NCBI GenBank assembly: GCA_958421275.1
Contig: CATZLI010000006.1
Location: 62,001-126,000, forward strand
DNA from: an uncultured Collinsella sp.
GTDB lineage: Bacteria; Actinomycetota; Coriobacteriia; Coriobacteriales; Coriobacteriaceae
Direction of reading: 5' to 3'
Length of the DNA stretch: 64,000 nucleotides
Below, piece by piece: positions 49,528 to 58,183 of the stretch (position 1 is its first letter; each line of letters begins with the position of its first letter). Below the pieces are notes generated by a model that worked only from the letters and a program-made list of their open reading frames with translations, was not told the DNA's origin and searched no databases. The translations under genes and the position numbers were made by a program.

Positions 49528-51145
49528 ACTGCAGGTTTCTAACATTGCACTCATTCGCGAGGCGACGCTGGTGCCGAGTGCCGGCCTGACTGTCCTGACC
49601 GGTGAGACCGGCGCCGGCAAGACTGCGCTGCTCTCGGCGCTCAAGCTTATTTTGGGCGAGCGCGCGGATTCGTCGACGGTGCGCGAGGGCGAGGCGCTGG
49701 CGAGCGTCGAGGCGCGGCTGTTTGACGGGCCGCACGACACGGAGGGCTTTACCGTGCAGCGTAGCCTTTCTGCCGAGGGCCGCAGCCGCGTGAAGATTGA
49801 CGGCCGCATCGCCAGCGTGCGCGAGCTTTCGGAGCGCGTCGGCGTGATGATGGATCTGTGCGGCCAGCACGAGCACCAGCGCTTGCTCGATCCGGCGCAT
49901 CACGTTGCGATGGTCGATGCCTGGGCGGGACGCTCTGCGTTTGAGGCGCTCGAGCACTACCGTGCTTGCTTTAAAGCCTCGCGCGCGGCTACCAAGGAGG
50001 TCCGTCGCGTCGAGGAGGCCTCGCGTGCGCAGGGGAGCCGCGTCGAGGAGGCGCGCTTTGCCCTCGAGCGCATCGGCGAGGTCGACCCCAAACCGGGCGA
50101 GTATGAGGAACTCGAGGAACTGCTGCCGCGCTCCGAACATGCCGAGGTACTGGTTGCCACAGCTAACGATGCCCATGCATCGCTTGTCTCCGAAGGGGGA
50201 GCGCTCGACGCCGTGAACAGCGCTGTGGCAGAGCTTTCCCGCATGGTTACCGTCGATCGCAAACTGGGCGACATTGCCGATGCGCTTTCGGATGCCTGTA
50301 TCTCCCTTGAGGATTGCGCGAACGAGCTTCGTGCCTATCGTGATGGCGTCGCCTTCGACCCGCGCGAGCTCGCTCGCATGCGTGAGCGGTATTCCGACCT
50401 CAAGGGCCTGTTGCGTCAGTGGGGTCCCACCATGGACGATGTTTTTGCCATGCGCGATCGCTCGCAAGAGCTGCTGTCCCTGGTCGATGATGGCGATGAG
50501 CAGATCAAAAAGGCGCGTGAGGCACTCGGGAGCGCTGAGCGCGAGTTGTTTACCGCTGCCAAGGCACTTAAGCGCGCTCGCAATACGGCGGCCCCGCGCT
50601 TCTGCCACGAGGTTGGCCGCCAGATGGCGCGCTTGGAGATGGGTAGTGCCGAGCTCGTCTGGGAGTCGCGCGATCTTCCCCGTGCTGAGTGGACGCCCGT
50701 TGGTCCTTCGAGCTACGAGCTGCTATACCGCAGCGGTGCCGGTTTGACTCCACGTCCCCTGCGCCGCATTGCGTCGGGCGGCGAGCTCAGCCGCGTCATG
50801 TTGGCAAGTAAGGTTGTCCTCGGTAACGCGGACGGTGTCGATACGCTGGTGTTTGACGAGGTCGATGCTGGCGTCGGTGGCTCCACGGCGCGTGCGCTCG
50901 CGGGCGTGCTGGCAGATCTCGCCGCTACGCATCAGGTGATTGTCGTAACCCACTTGGCGCAGGTCGCCGTCATGGCTGACAAGCATTATGTCGTCAGCAA
51001 GGAACCGGGCGATGTTCCCCAGACGCATTTGGACGAGGTAACCGGCGAAGCGCGTACCGCCGAGATCGCCCGCATGTTGAGCGGCGATCAGTCCGAGGCA
51101 AGCTTGGCCCACGCAAAGCAGATGCTCGAAGAAGCTCGAGGTTAG
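49517..51145 (+). CDS. recN: DNA repair protein RecN
   Basis: RecN is an SMC-like ATPase recruited early to double-strand breaks. The 542-residue protein has Walker A LTGETGAGKTALLSALKLIL, a coiled-coil core (about residues 150-360), the ABC signature ASGGELSRVMLASKVVL and Walker B FDEVDAGVGGSTARAL. The start at 49517 overlaps nadK. It ends the efp-recN run; a terminator follows. The neighbouring xerD, argR and ahrC genes of Bacillus are not present. Confidence 0.96.
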   Translation: MIDELQVSNIALIREATLVPSAGLTVLTGETGAGKTALLSALKLILGERADSSTVREGEALASVEARLFDGPHDTEGFTVQRSLSAEGRSRVKIDGRIASVRELSERVGVMMDLCGQHEHQRLLDPAHHVAMVDAWAGRSAFEALEHYRACFKASRAATKEVRRVEEASRAQGSRVEEARFALERIGEVDPKPGEYEELEELLPRSEHAEVLVATANDAHASLVSEGGALDAVNSAVAELSRMVTVDRKLGDIADALSDACISLEDCANELRAYRDGVAFDPRELARMRERYSDLKGLLRQWGPTMDDVFAMRDRSQELLSLVDDGDEQIKKAREALGSAERELFTAAKALKRARNTAAPRFCHEVGRQMARLEMGSAELVWESRDLPRAEWTPVGPSSYELLYRSGAGLTPRPLRRIASGGELSRVMLASKVVLGNADGVDTLVFDEVDAGVGGSTARALAGVLADLAATHQVIVVTHLAQVAVMADKHYVVSKEPGDVPQTHLDEVTGEARTAEIARMLSGDQSEASLAHAKQMLEEARG

Positions 51146-51163
51146 GTCGTATCAGCGGTGTTG

Positions 51164-51196
51164 GTGGGACAAAATAGACTGAAATTTTTGTCCCAC
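51164..51196. terminator. bidirectional terminator, recN/RpiR
   Basis: GTGGGACAAAA (51164-51174) pairs with TTTTGTCCCAC (51186-51196). A- and T-rich arms on both strands suit termination of the convergent recN and RpiR genes. A single half-copy (TTTTGTCCCAC) is also found near 34553. Confidence 0.75.
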
Positions 51197-51204
51197 TACG
51201 CGTT

Positions 51205-52062
51205 TTACTCAACGACCTTATCCGGCTGGATGAGCTCCTCGTAGTAGCTGATATGCTCGCGAGCGTCTTCAATCTCGGGCAGCAGGAAGTTGTAGATGAC
51301 TTCGATGATCATCGTGGCACTGATCTTGGAGAACGCAAAGTCGCCTGTCGTCAGCAGCGCTTCGTGGTTGACGGTATTAAAAGTGTAGTCTGCCAGGCGC
51401 GCGAGTGGGGATTTGCTGTCACTGCTGATGACGACTACGGTTGCGCCGCAGTTGCGAGCCGCTTTTGCCATGCGATTCAATCGGCGCGATTTGCCGGAGT
51501 TTGAGATAAGCACGATGACGTCACCCGGGCGTAACGTGAGCGCAAAGCCGATTGATGTCTCGCTAATGGTGCTCGCCATGCAGCGTAGGCCCAGCTGCGA
51601 AAACTTAAACGTCGCATCGAGTGCGACCGCGTTCGTATTGCCCACAGCTGCAAACTCAATAACCCCTGCATGCTTAAGGGCATGCACAACAGCCGCCAGC
51701 GTATCGTGGTCGATCCCGTCGATGGTCGCATTAAGCTCGCTCACCTTGGCAGCCAGGATATTCTTGAGGCTCTGCTCCATATTGTCGAGCGAGACCTCGT
51801 CGGTCAGGCCCTCGTTGCGCTGGCTTTCCAAATCCCTCGCCAACGAAAACTGAAAGCTGCGGAAGCTACCAAAGCCCAGCTTGCGGCAGAAGCGCGAAAC
51901 GGTCGCTTCGGACGTGGTGGCGGCGCGTGAGAGCTGAGCCGCCGTGAGGCGTGGAGCCTCGGACTGGTGCTCCAATATATAGTCGACAATGCGCTGCTCG
52001 GATTCGCTGTATCCCTGATGGGTGCTAATGAGGGAAAGTGCGCTCTTGCTACTATCGGTCAT
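51205..52062 (-). CDS. RpiR family transcriptional regulator
   Basis: The 285-residue protein has an N-terminal RpiR helix-turn-helix domain (RLTAAQLSRAATTSEATVSR, then KLGFGSFRSFQFSLARDLES) and a C-terminal SIS sugar-phosphate-binding domain with VGNTNAVALDATFKFSQLG and VIVLISNSGKSRRLNR. The start is ATG 52062, six bases after AGGAG. It is divergent from fruA, and both genes share a 272-bp intergenic region. The likely effector is a phosphosugar such as fructose-1-phosphate; the role as fructose PTS regulator is inferred from position. Confidence 0.85.
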   Translation of the reverse strand: MTDSSKSALSLISTHQGYSESEQRIVDYILEHQSEAPRLTAAQLSRAATTSEATVSRFCRKLGFGSFRSFQFSLARDLESQRNEGLTDEVSLDNMEQSLKNILAAKVSELNATIDGIDHDTLAAVVHALKHAGVIEFAAVGNTNAVALDATFKFSQLGLRCMASTISETSIGFALTLRPGDVIVLISNSGKSRRLNRMAKAARNCGATVVVISSDSKSPLARLADYTFNTVNHEALLTTGDFAFSKISATMIIEVIYNFLLPEIEDAREHISYYEELIQPDKVVE

Positions 52063-52143
52063 GGATGGCTCCTGGTTGGCATGAAAATCTAATTTGATTC
52101 GCAATGCCATAGTATACGGGCGTTTTCAATTACAAGATACACC

Positions 52144-52171
52144 TTGCCGTTTCAAGTGTTGATGGTAAACT
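52144..52171 (+). promoter_or_regulatory. fruA promoter
   Basis: TTGCCG (52144-52149) and TAAACT (52166-52171) are separated by 16 bp. The operator-like CTTTCA and GTAAAC repeats overlap and follow the -10 box, consistent with repression. Confidence 0.55.
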
Positions 52172-52261
52172 TTCACTTACCGTTTACGGTTATGAAAGAA
52201 CCTTTCACCGGAGAATTGCACCTTGTCTCTTCTCACGCGGACGGTAGGTTGGTATCTTTCA
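52165..52261. promoter_or_regulatory. repeated CTTTCA half-sites (candidate RpiR operators)
   Basis: CTTTCA occurs at 52170, 52202 and 52256, and TGAAAG at 52193 makes an inverted pair with the copy at 52202 (3-bp gap). GTAAAC (52165-52170) and GTTTAC (52182-52187) form another inverted pair. These lie between the RpiR gene and fruA, overlapping the fruA promoter. Confidence 0.45.
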
Positions 52262-52334
52262 GTTGTGGAAAAACGCGCATCGAAGCGCGTGTAGGGGAGC
52301 GCCCGCGGGCGCTGTACTCAAGAAGGAGGGACAC

Positions 52335-54338
52335 ATGGCTAAGTTTGACATCATCGCCGCGACCGGTTGCCCGACCGGCATTGCGCACACCTTCATGGCG
52401 AAGGAGGCGCTGGAGAAGGCAGCTGCCGAGCGCGGTCTGACCATTAAGGTCGAGACTCATGGCCAGGTCGGTGTCGAGAACGAGCTCACCAAGAGTGAGA
52501 TCGCTGGTGCCAAGGCCGTCGTCGTCGCAGCCGACAAGGATGTCCAGGCTGAGCGTTTCGCCGGCAAGCCCATGGTTTCCGTTGGTGTTTCCAAGGCCCT
52601 GTCCGTTGAGGCCGCCGGTAAGCTGATTGACCGCGCGCTCGCCGCCAAGGGCGACAGCACGGTTGCAGCCGCTGCCGATGTCGAGGACGAGGTCGAGGAG
52701 AAGGAGTCCATCGGCCACATCATCTACAAGCACCTCATGAACGGCGTCAGCCACATGCTGGTCTTCGTCGTTGCTGGTGGTGTTCTGACCGCCGTTTCGT
52801 TCCTGTGGGGCATTACGTCCTTCGATTCGACGGCGTCTGACTACAACAGCTTTGCTGCGATGCTCAAGATCATCGGCGGCATCGCCATGAACCTCATGGT
52901 TCCGGTGCTTTCCGCCTACATCGCCGAGTCCATCGGCAAGCGCCCGGCGCTCGTCCCCGGCTTTGTTGCTGGTATGATCGCCATCCAGGGCCTGCCTGTT
53001 AACGCCGAGACCGGCATGATCGACGCCGGTGGCGCCGGCGTGGGCTTCGGCTTCCTGGGCGGCATCGTCGGTGGCTTCCTCGCCGGTTATGTCATCCTGC
53101 TGCTCGAGAAGGTCTTTGCCGGTCTGCCCAAGAACCTGGACGGCCTCAAGGCTATCTTCCTGTACCCGCTGTTCTCGACCGCCATCGTCGGCCTGGTCAT
53201 GCTCGGCATTTCCGGCCCCATGGCTGCCATCAACACCGCTATGATGGACTTCCTCAAGGGCCTGTCCGCCTCTGGCGCCGTTGTACTGGGTCTTGCCATT
53301 GGCTGCATGTGCGCCTTTGACATGGGCGGCCCGGTCAACAAGGCTGCTTACGTCACCGGTACCGCTATGCTCACCGAGGCTTTGGCCGCCGGTGTTGGCA
53401 CCGATACCTACAACTTCGGCACCAACTTCATGGCTGCCGTCTCCGCCGCCTGCATCGTTCCGCCGCTGATCACCACCTTTGCCGTCGTTGTCGGCAAGAA
53501 GTACTTCAGCCAGGAGGATCACGACGCCGGTGTCGTCAACCTCATCCTTGGTTGCACCCACATCACCGAGGGCGCCATTCCGTTCATGACCAAGAACATC
53601 TGGCCCGTCATGCCCATCATGATGCTCGGTTCCTCTATCGCTTCGATCCTGACCATTATGTTCAACGTTCACGATCCGGCGCCTCACGGTGGCTTCCTGG
53701 TCCTGCCCGTTGTCGAGAACGGTCCGCTTTGGGTCCTTGCGATCCTCATCGGCGCTGTTGTCGGTGGCATCCTGTTCGTGGCCTTCAAGAAGTACGACTT
53801 CGAGAAGAATCAGAAGGCCGCTCCTGCAGCCAAGCCGGTTGAGGCCCCCAAGGCCGCTGCCGTCGAGGCCCCCAAGGCCGAGGCTGCCGACTTCGTGAAG
53901 GTCGAGAATGTCTTTGTCGCCGAGGACTTCGCTTCTCGTGACGAGGCTCTGAGCTTCGTTTCCAACCAGGCAGTCAAGGCCGGTATCGCAAACGATGCCG
54001 ACGCCGTGATGAACGCCTTCCTGGCCCGCGAGGCCGAGGGCACCACGGGCATGATGGAGGGCTTCGCCATCCCGCATGCCAAATCCGACGCCATTACCGA
54101 GGCTGCCGTCATCGTCGTCAAGGACGAGTCCGGCGTGACCGGTTGGGACACCATGGACGGCGCTCCCGTCAACGTGGCTATTGCCCTGCTCATCCCCGGT
54201 GCCCAGGCCGGCACCACGCACCTCAAGATCCTGTCCAAGGTCGCCGAGGCGCTCATGGACGAGGACTTCCGTGCCACCGTCAAGGGTTCCACCGACGCCG
54301 CCAAGATCGCCAAGACGATCAACGCTCGCCTGGTCTAA
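52335..54338 (+). CDS. fruA: PTS fructose transporter, EIIBCA single chain
   Basis: The 667-residue permease imports fructose and phosphorylates it to fructose-1-phosphate. Domains run B-C-A: EIIB (residues 1-100) with phospho-acceptor Cys12 in IAATGCPTGIAHTFMAKEAL, an acidic linker, EIIC (about 130-490) with eight to nine membrane helices including GGIVGGFLAGYVILLL and ITEGAIPFM, an Ala/Pro/Lys linker, and EIIA (about 525-667) with phospho-His581 in GFAIPHAKSDAI. The common order is A-B-C or with EIIA first, so the C-terminal EIIA is less usual. Start ATG 52335 has AAGGAGGG upstream. Confidence 0.94.
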   Translation: MAKFDIIAATGCPTGIAHTFMAKEALEKAAAERGLTIKVETHGQVGVENELTKSEIAGAKAVVVAADKDVQAERFAGKPMVSVGVSKALSVEAAGKLIDRALAAKGDSTVAAAADVEDEVEEKESIGHIIYKHLMNGVSHMLVFVVAGGVLTAVSFLWGITSFDSTASDYNSFAAMLKIIGGIAMNLMVPVLSAYIAESIGKRPALVPGFVAGMIAIQGLPVNAETGMIDAGGAGVGFGFLGGIVGGFLAGYVILLLEKVFAGLPKNLDGLKAIFLYPLFSTAIVGLVMLGISGPMAAINTAMMDFLKGLSASGAVVLGLAIGCMCAFDMGGPVNKAAYVTGTAMLTEALAAGVGTDTYNFGTNFMAAVSAACIVPPLITTFAVVVGKKYFSQEDHDAGVVNLILGCTHITEGAIPFMTKNIWPVMPIMMLGSSIASILTIMFNVHDPAPHGGFLVLPVVENGPLWVLAILIGAVVGGILFVAFKKYDFEKNQKAAPAAKPVEAPKAAAVEAPKAEAADFVKVENVFVAEDFASRDEALSFVSNQAVKAGIANDADAVMNAFLAREAEGTTGMMEGFAIPHAKSDAITEAAVIVVKDESGVTGWDTMDGAPVNVAIALLIPGAQAGTTHLKILSKVAEALMDEDFRATVKGSTDAAKIAKTINARLV

Positions 54339-54374
54339 TTCCACGGTACGCGAATAGCATCGCCCCCTGTATAT

Positions 54375-54410
54375 AAGGCGGAGCCCCTCTCCAGGGCCTC
54401 CGCCTTTTTT
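54375..54410 (+). terminator. terminator after fruA
   Basis: AAGGCGGA (54375-54382) pairs with TCCGCCTT (54399-54406), extended inside by GCCC/GGGC with one bulge, and runs into TTTTTT. fruA is thus separate from ptsH. Confidence 0.85.
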
Positions 54411-54421
54411 CTATCCCTCCC

Positions 54422-54494
54422 ATAAGTTGCGGTGAAATAGGGACTGTTTAAACGGTTCAACCCCAAATTCAGTCCCTATTTCACCGCAACTTAT
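54422..54494. repeat. inverted repeat, family A, 24-bp perfect arms
   Basis: The arms 54422-54445 and 54471-54494 are perfectly complementary (core AAGTTGCGGTGAAATAG), with a 25-nt loop. The arm core is shared with the repeat at 20452-20520, whereas the loop differs. It lies in the 548-bp gene-free stretch between fruA and ptsH. Confidence 0.85.
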
Positions 54495-54597
54495 AAAAGG
54501 GCATAGAGGGGGCCGCCTATCGAGTCCTTGTCGCGAACAGATCATTAGCCAGAATTCCTTTCAGCCGACATTACTTTGGACCGACTGGGTTTCCGCA

Positions 54598-54749
54598 GCT
54601 TGCTCGCCCACAGGGGCCCGCGCGCGGCCTGTGAGATTTATCGCGAGTTCCGCACGAGCCGAAGAGCACTTAATGTGCTCTTCGTGCGAGCAGGACTGTA
54701 GAGCAGGAAATCTCACAGGCTACGCGCGGGCCCCTGTGGGCGAGCAAGC
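54598..54749. repeat. 152-nt element with 42-bp inverted repeat
   Basis: Arm 54598-54639 matches arm 54708-54749 in inverted orientation at 40 of 42 positions; the core includes GCTCGCCCACAGGGGCCCGC. The centre holds a second hairpin, CGAAGAGCAC (54660-54669) with GTGCTCTTCG (54675-54684), flanked by CGCACGA/TGCG. No coding frame of note is inside. The rest of the gap (54750-54886) is A+T-rich near 54780-54825 and probably holds the ptsH promoter. Confidence 0.85.
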
Positions 54750-54886
54750 GGACGACAAACACATCTGTCCAATAATTCGTCTGAAACATAATGAAAAACC
54801 GTTTGATGTGAGTTAATATAAACAACGTCGTGAATCTGACTCCTGCCACATGCATGACAGGGGTTAAACACAAAAAGGAGTCAATT

Positions 54887-55150
54887 ATGGTTTCTGAGAA
54901 GGCTACCCTCGTTAATCCTCAGGGTCTGCACATGCGTCCGGCTGGTCTGTTCGCCTCCACCATGGGCAAGTATGCCTGTGACGTGACGGTCGTTACCCCC
55001 GAGAAGGAGGTCAACGGCAAGTCCCCGATGGCCCTCATGGCTGCTGGTATCCCCTGCGGCACCGAGGTCGAGGTCAAGTGCGACGGCGCTGACGAGGCCG
55101 AGGCTCTGGCTGCTGCCATCGAGCTCATCAAGAGCGGTCTTGGCGAGTAG
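54887..55150 (+). CDS. ptsH: phosphocarrier protein HPr
   Basis: HPr carries phosphate from EI to the EIIA domains. The 87-residue protein has His15 in NPQGLHMRPAGLFAS and the regulatory Ser46 in NGKSPMALMAAG, in the exact canonical positions. Presence of Ser46 permits control by HPr kinase/phosphorylase if one is encoded elsewhere. AAAAGGAG precedes the ATG at 54887. A hairpin separates it from ptsI. Confidence 0.97.
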   Translation: MVSEKATLVNPQGLHMRPAGLFASTMGKYACDVTVVTPEKEVNGKSPMALMAAGIPCGTEVEVKCDGADEAEALAAAIELIKSGLGE

Positions 55151-55195
55151 AACTCAAACGGGTCGCATGTTGAACAACTAAGTTCATATTTGGGG

Positions 55196-55232
55196 GCGCA
55201 GTGACCTGTTGTAAGGTAGCTGCGCTCTTTTG
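55196..55232 (+). terminator. terminator/attenuator between ptsH and ptsI
   Basis: GCGCAG (55196-55201) pairs with CTGCGC (55220-55225), with an inner CCT/AGG stem, and is followed by TCTTTTGT. It should reduce ptsI transcription relative to ptsH, fitting the higher cellular need for HPr. Confidence 0.6.
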
Positions 55233-55277
55233 TCATGGATATGGCAAAACGCTTTATCACATGACACGGAGAGAGGA

Positions 55278-56987
55278 ATGGGAATGTATCAGGGAGTCAA
55301 CGCTTCCGAGGGCATCGGTATCGGCACCGTCATGGTTGCCGTCGATCCCGACTTGACGTTTGAGCCGCACGAGGTTGCTGATTCGGCAGCAGAGAAGGAG
55401 CGCTATCAGTCCGCTCTTTCGGTCTTCTGCGAGAAGACCCAGGCTCAGGCCGACCACATGAAGGAGACGGTGGGCGAGGCCGAGGCCGAGATCATGAGCG
55501 GACACATTGTCCTGGCTCAGGATCCGGGCATGACCGACGCCATCAACGCCGCCATTGACGGCGGTACCTGCGCCGAGCAGGCGCTCATGGACACCTCGAC
55601 CATGTTCGAGAACATGTTCCTGTCCATGGACGACGAGATGTTCCGTCTGCGCGCGGCCGACATCGCCGACATCCGCACCGGTATTCTGGCCGAGCTGCTG
55701 GGCAAGGAGGTCGTCGACCTCTCCGTCCTGCCCGAGAACACCGTCGTTGTCGTGCACGACCTTACGCCGTCCATGACCGCCACGATCGATAAGGCCCACG
55801 TTGCCGGTATCGTCACCGAGACCGGTGGCCGCACGTCGCACTCCGCGATCATTGCGCGCGCCCTCGAGATCCCGGCTGTCCTTTCGGTTTCCAACAGCTG
55901 CACCGCGCTGCGCAACGGTATGACCGTTGTCGTCGACGGCGGCAAGGGTATCGTCGAGGCCGATCCCGACGAGGAGACGCTCGCTGCCTACACCGCCAAG
56001 GCCGAGGCCTTCGCTGCCGAGAAGGCAGCCCTCGAGGCCTTCCGTGGCAAGCCGTCCGTGACTGCCGATGGCATCAAGAAGATCATCGCCTGCAACATCG
56101 GTAACCCCGATGACGTGCCCAACGCGCTCGATCACGACGCCGAGGCCATCGGTCTGTTCCGCTCCGAGTTCCTGTTCATGGACTCCGCTGAGCTTCCTTC
56201 CGAGGAGGAGCAGTTCAACGCCTACCGTAAGGTCGCCAGCGCGCTCAAGGGTGCTCCGGTCATCATCCGCACGCTCGATGTGGGTGGCGACAAGGAGATT
56301 CCGTATCTGCATATGGTCAAGGAAGACAACCCCTTCATGGGCTTCCGCGCCGTGCGTTACTGCCTGGCCAATCCCGACCAGTACAAGGTCCAGCTCCGCG
56401 CTCTGCTGCGCGCTAGCGCCTTCGGTGACGTCAAGATCATGATCCCGCTCGTCACCTGCGTCGAGGAGGTCTTGGCTGTCAAGGAGCTCGTCGAGCAGTG
56501 CAAGGCCGAGCTGACCGAAGAGGGTCGCAAGTTCAACGAGAACATCGAGGTCGGTATCATGGTCGAGACGCCCGCCGCTTCGCTGCTCGCAGACCGTCTG
56601 GCCGAGGTCGCCGACTTCTTCTCCATCGGCACCAACGACCTGATCGGCTACACCATGTGCGCCGACCGTGGCAACGACACCATCTCCAACCTGTACCAGG
56701 TTTACTATCCCGCCGTGCTCCGCTCGCTCAAGAACATCATCGAGAGCGGCGTGAAGGCCGGCATCATGGTCGGTATGTGCGGCGAGGCCGCTGCCGATCC
56801 GCTGCTCGAGCCGCTGCTGATCAGCTGGGGCCTGGAGGAGTTCTCGATGAGTGCTCCGTCGATCCTGCGCGCCCGTAAGACCATCAGCCAGTGGACCAAG
56901 GCCGAGTGCGACGAGCTCGCCGAGAAGGCGCTCGCCTGCAACACCGCCGCCGAGGTCAAGGCACTGCTCGAGTCCGCAGCTCGCTAA
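55278..56987 (+). CDS. ptsI: PTS enzyme I
   Basis: Enzyme I autophosphorylates with PEP and transfers phosphate to HPr. The 569-residue protein has the phospho-His188 in GGRTSHSAIIARALEIPAVL, the PEP-binding arginine motif EAIGLFRSEFLFM, DVGGDKEIPYLHM and catalytic Cys501 in GMCGEAAADPLL. All match E. coli EI positions within one residue. Start ATG 55278 has CGGAG six bases before it; ATG 55284, with GAGG seven bases before it, is equally possible and would remove two residues. It is 74 bp upstream of the first fruK-like gene. Confidence 0.97.
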   Translation: MGMYQGVNASEGIGIGTVMVAVDPDLTFEPHEVADSAAEKERYQSALSVFCEKTQAQADHMKETVGEAEAEIMSGHIVLAQDPGMTDAINAAIDGGTCAEQALMDTSTMFENMFLSMDDEMFRLRAADIADIRTGILAELLGKEVVDLSVLPENTVVVVHDLTPSMTATIDKAHVAGIVTETGGRTSHSAIIARALEIPAVLSVSNSCTALRNGMTVVVDGGKGIVEADPDEETLAAYTAKAEAFAAEKAALEAFRGKPSVTADGIKKIIACNIGNPDDVPNALDHDAEAIGLFRSEFLFMDSAELPSEEEQFNAYRKVASALKGAPVIIRTLDVGGDKEIPYLHMVKEDNPFMGFRAVRYCLANPDQYKVQLRALLRASAFGDVKIMIPLVTCVEEVLAVKELVEQCKAELTEEGRKFNENIEVGIMVETPAASLLADRLAEVADFFSIGTNDLIGYTMCADRGNDTISNLYQVYYPAVLRSLKNIIESGVKAGIMVGMCGEAAADPLLEPLLISWGLEEFSMSAPSILRARKTISQWTKAECDELAEKALACNTAAEVKALLESAAR

Positions 56988-57061
56988 TTTGGTATCAGAG
57001 GTAACCGCGTGGTTGGAATGGGCCGGCCACGCGGCCCTCACATATACAGGGGGTACTGTAA

Positions 57062-57994
57062 ATGTTCTACACGCTAACCGCTAACCCGGCTGTCGACATG
57101 ACGGTTTCGAGCTCTCCGCTCGAGCCCGACGAGAACGTCCGCACCGGTTCGGCCAGCTACACGGCTAACGGCAAGGGCCTCGACGTGTCCTTCGCCTTTA
57201 AGAAGATGGGCGTCGACACCGTCGCGCTCGGCTTCTTCGCTGGCTTCACGGGCAAGTTCATCGTCGAGGAGGTCATGAACCTGGGTTGCCTCTGCCGCCC
57301 GGTCTGGACCGACGGTATCACGCGCATTAACACCTACGTCAACGATGGCCAGCACGAGTACGGCATCCTGAACCCGGGTGCTCCGATTACGCCGCAGCAC
57401 CAGGAGGAGCTCTACAACATCCTGGACACCGCGGGCGATCTCGAGTGCCTGATTGTCTCCGGCTCCGTGCCTCCCAAAGCTACGCCCGACTTCCTGGCTC
57501 AGGTCATGGAGCACGCTCAGGCTCGTGGCGCCGATGTCGTCTTGGACCTGTCCTCCGACAAGCTCAAGGAGCTCGCTCACAAGAAGCCGCTGCTCATCAA
57601 GCCGAACCATCACGAGATGAAGGCCATCTTCGGCGTGCCGGTCGACACCGACGACGAGGTTCGCGTTGCCATGAAGATGGCTCACGACGCTGGCGTTCAG
57701 AACGTGCTGCTCACCCGTGGTAGCCGCGGCGACGCTTACTTCTCCAACGGCGAGGACATCTGGTACGCCAAGCGTGAGTTCAACATCAAGCTGGTTTCTT
57801 CCGTCTGCGCCGGCGACTGCACCCTCGCTGCGTTCCTGCACAAGTGGTACAGGGATCGCGACAACGTCGAGGAGGCCATGAAGCTTGCTATGGCCACCGG
57901 CGCCAACGTTGCCGAGTCTGTCGGTATTGGCGACTTCGGTCACGTCGATGAGTACAGCAAGCGCGTTGCTGTCCGCAAGCTCGATCGTCAGTAA
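57062..57994 (+). CDS. 1-phosphofructokinase-like PfkB kinase, copy 1
   Basis: The 310-residue protein belongs to the PfkB/FruK/LacC sugar kinases. It has FYTLTANPAVDMT, GFFAGFTGKFIVEEV, LIVSGSVPPKATPDF, LLIKPNHHEMKAIFG and the ATP-site CAGDCTLAAF with catalytic Asp252. In the substrate loop NGKGLDVSF, Asp41 takes the place of the Asn conserved in the family (NGKGLNVS in copy 2). It may therefore accept a different phosphosugar, or be altered in activity. The gene lies between ptsI and a second copy at 58184. A CCGCGTGG/CCACGCGG hairpin (57005-57034) precedes it. Confidence 0.82.
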   Translation: MFYTLTANPAVDMTVSSSPLEPDENVRTGSASYTANGKGLDVSFAFKKMGVDTVALGFFAGFTGKFIVEEVMNLGCLCRPVWTDGITRINTYVNDGQHEYGILNPGAPITPQHQEELYNILDTAGDLECLIVSGSVPPKATPDFLAQVMEHAQARGADVVLDLSSDKLKELAHKKPLLIKPNHHEMKAIFGVPVDTDDEVRVAMKMAHDAGVQNVLLTRGSRGDAYFSNGEDIWYAKREFNIKLVSSVCAGDCTLAAFLHKWYRDRDNVEEAMKLAMATGANVAESVGIGDFGHVDEYSKRVAVRKLDRQ

Positions 57995-58022
57995 TCGAAA
58001 CGCGACATATTCGTGCGCATGC

Positions 58023-58055
58023 GGCGCCCCGGTTTCGGCCGGGGCGCCTTTTTTG
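58023..58055 (+). terminator. terminator between the two fruK-like genes
   Basis: GGCGCCCCGG (58023-58032) pairs with CCGGGGCGCC (58039-58048) across TTTCGG and is followed by TTTTTTG. Each kinase gene is likely its own transcription unit. Confidence 0.9.
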
Positions 58056-58183
58056 TTCCGCCATGGGGGAGAGATGTTATGCCGTACTTCATCGCTTCCA
58101 CACCGTTCGCCGAGTTGTCCTAGCCTTTTACCGATGGGTGGAATATACTTTCATCAACACGTTGCTTCGTGAAAGGAACATTC

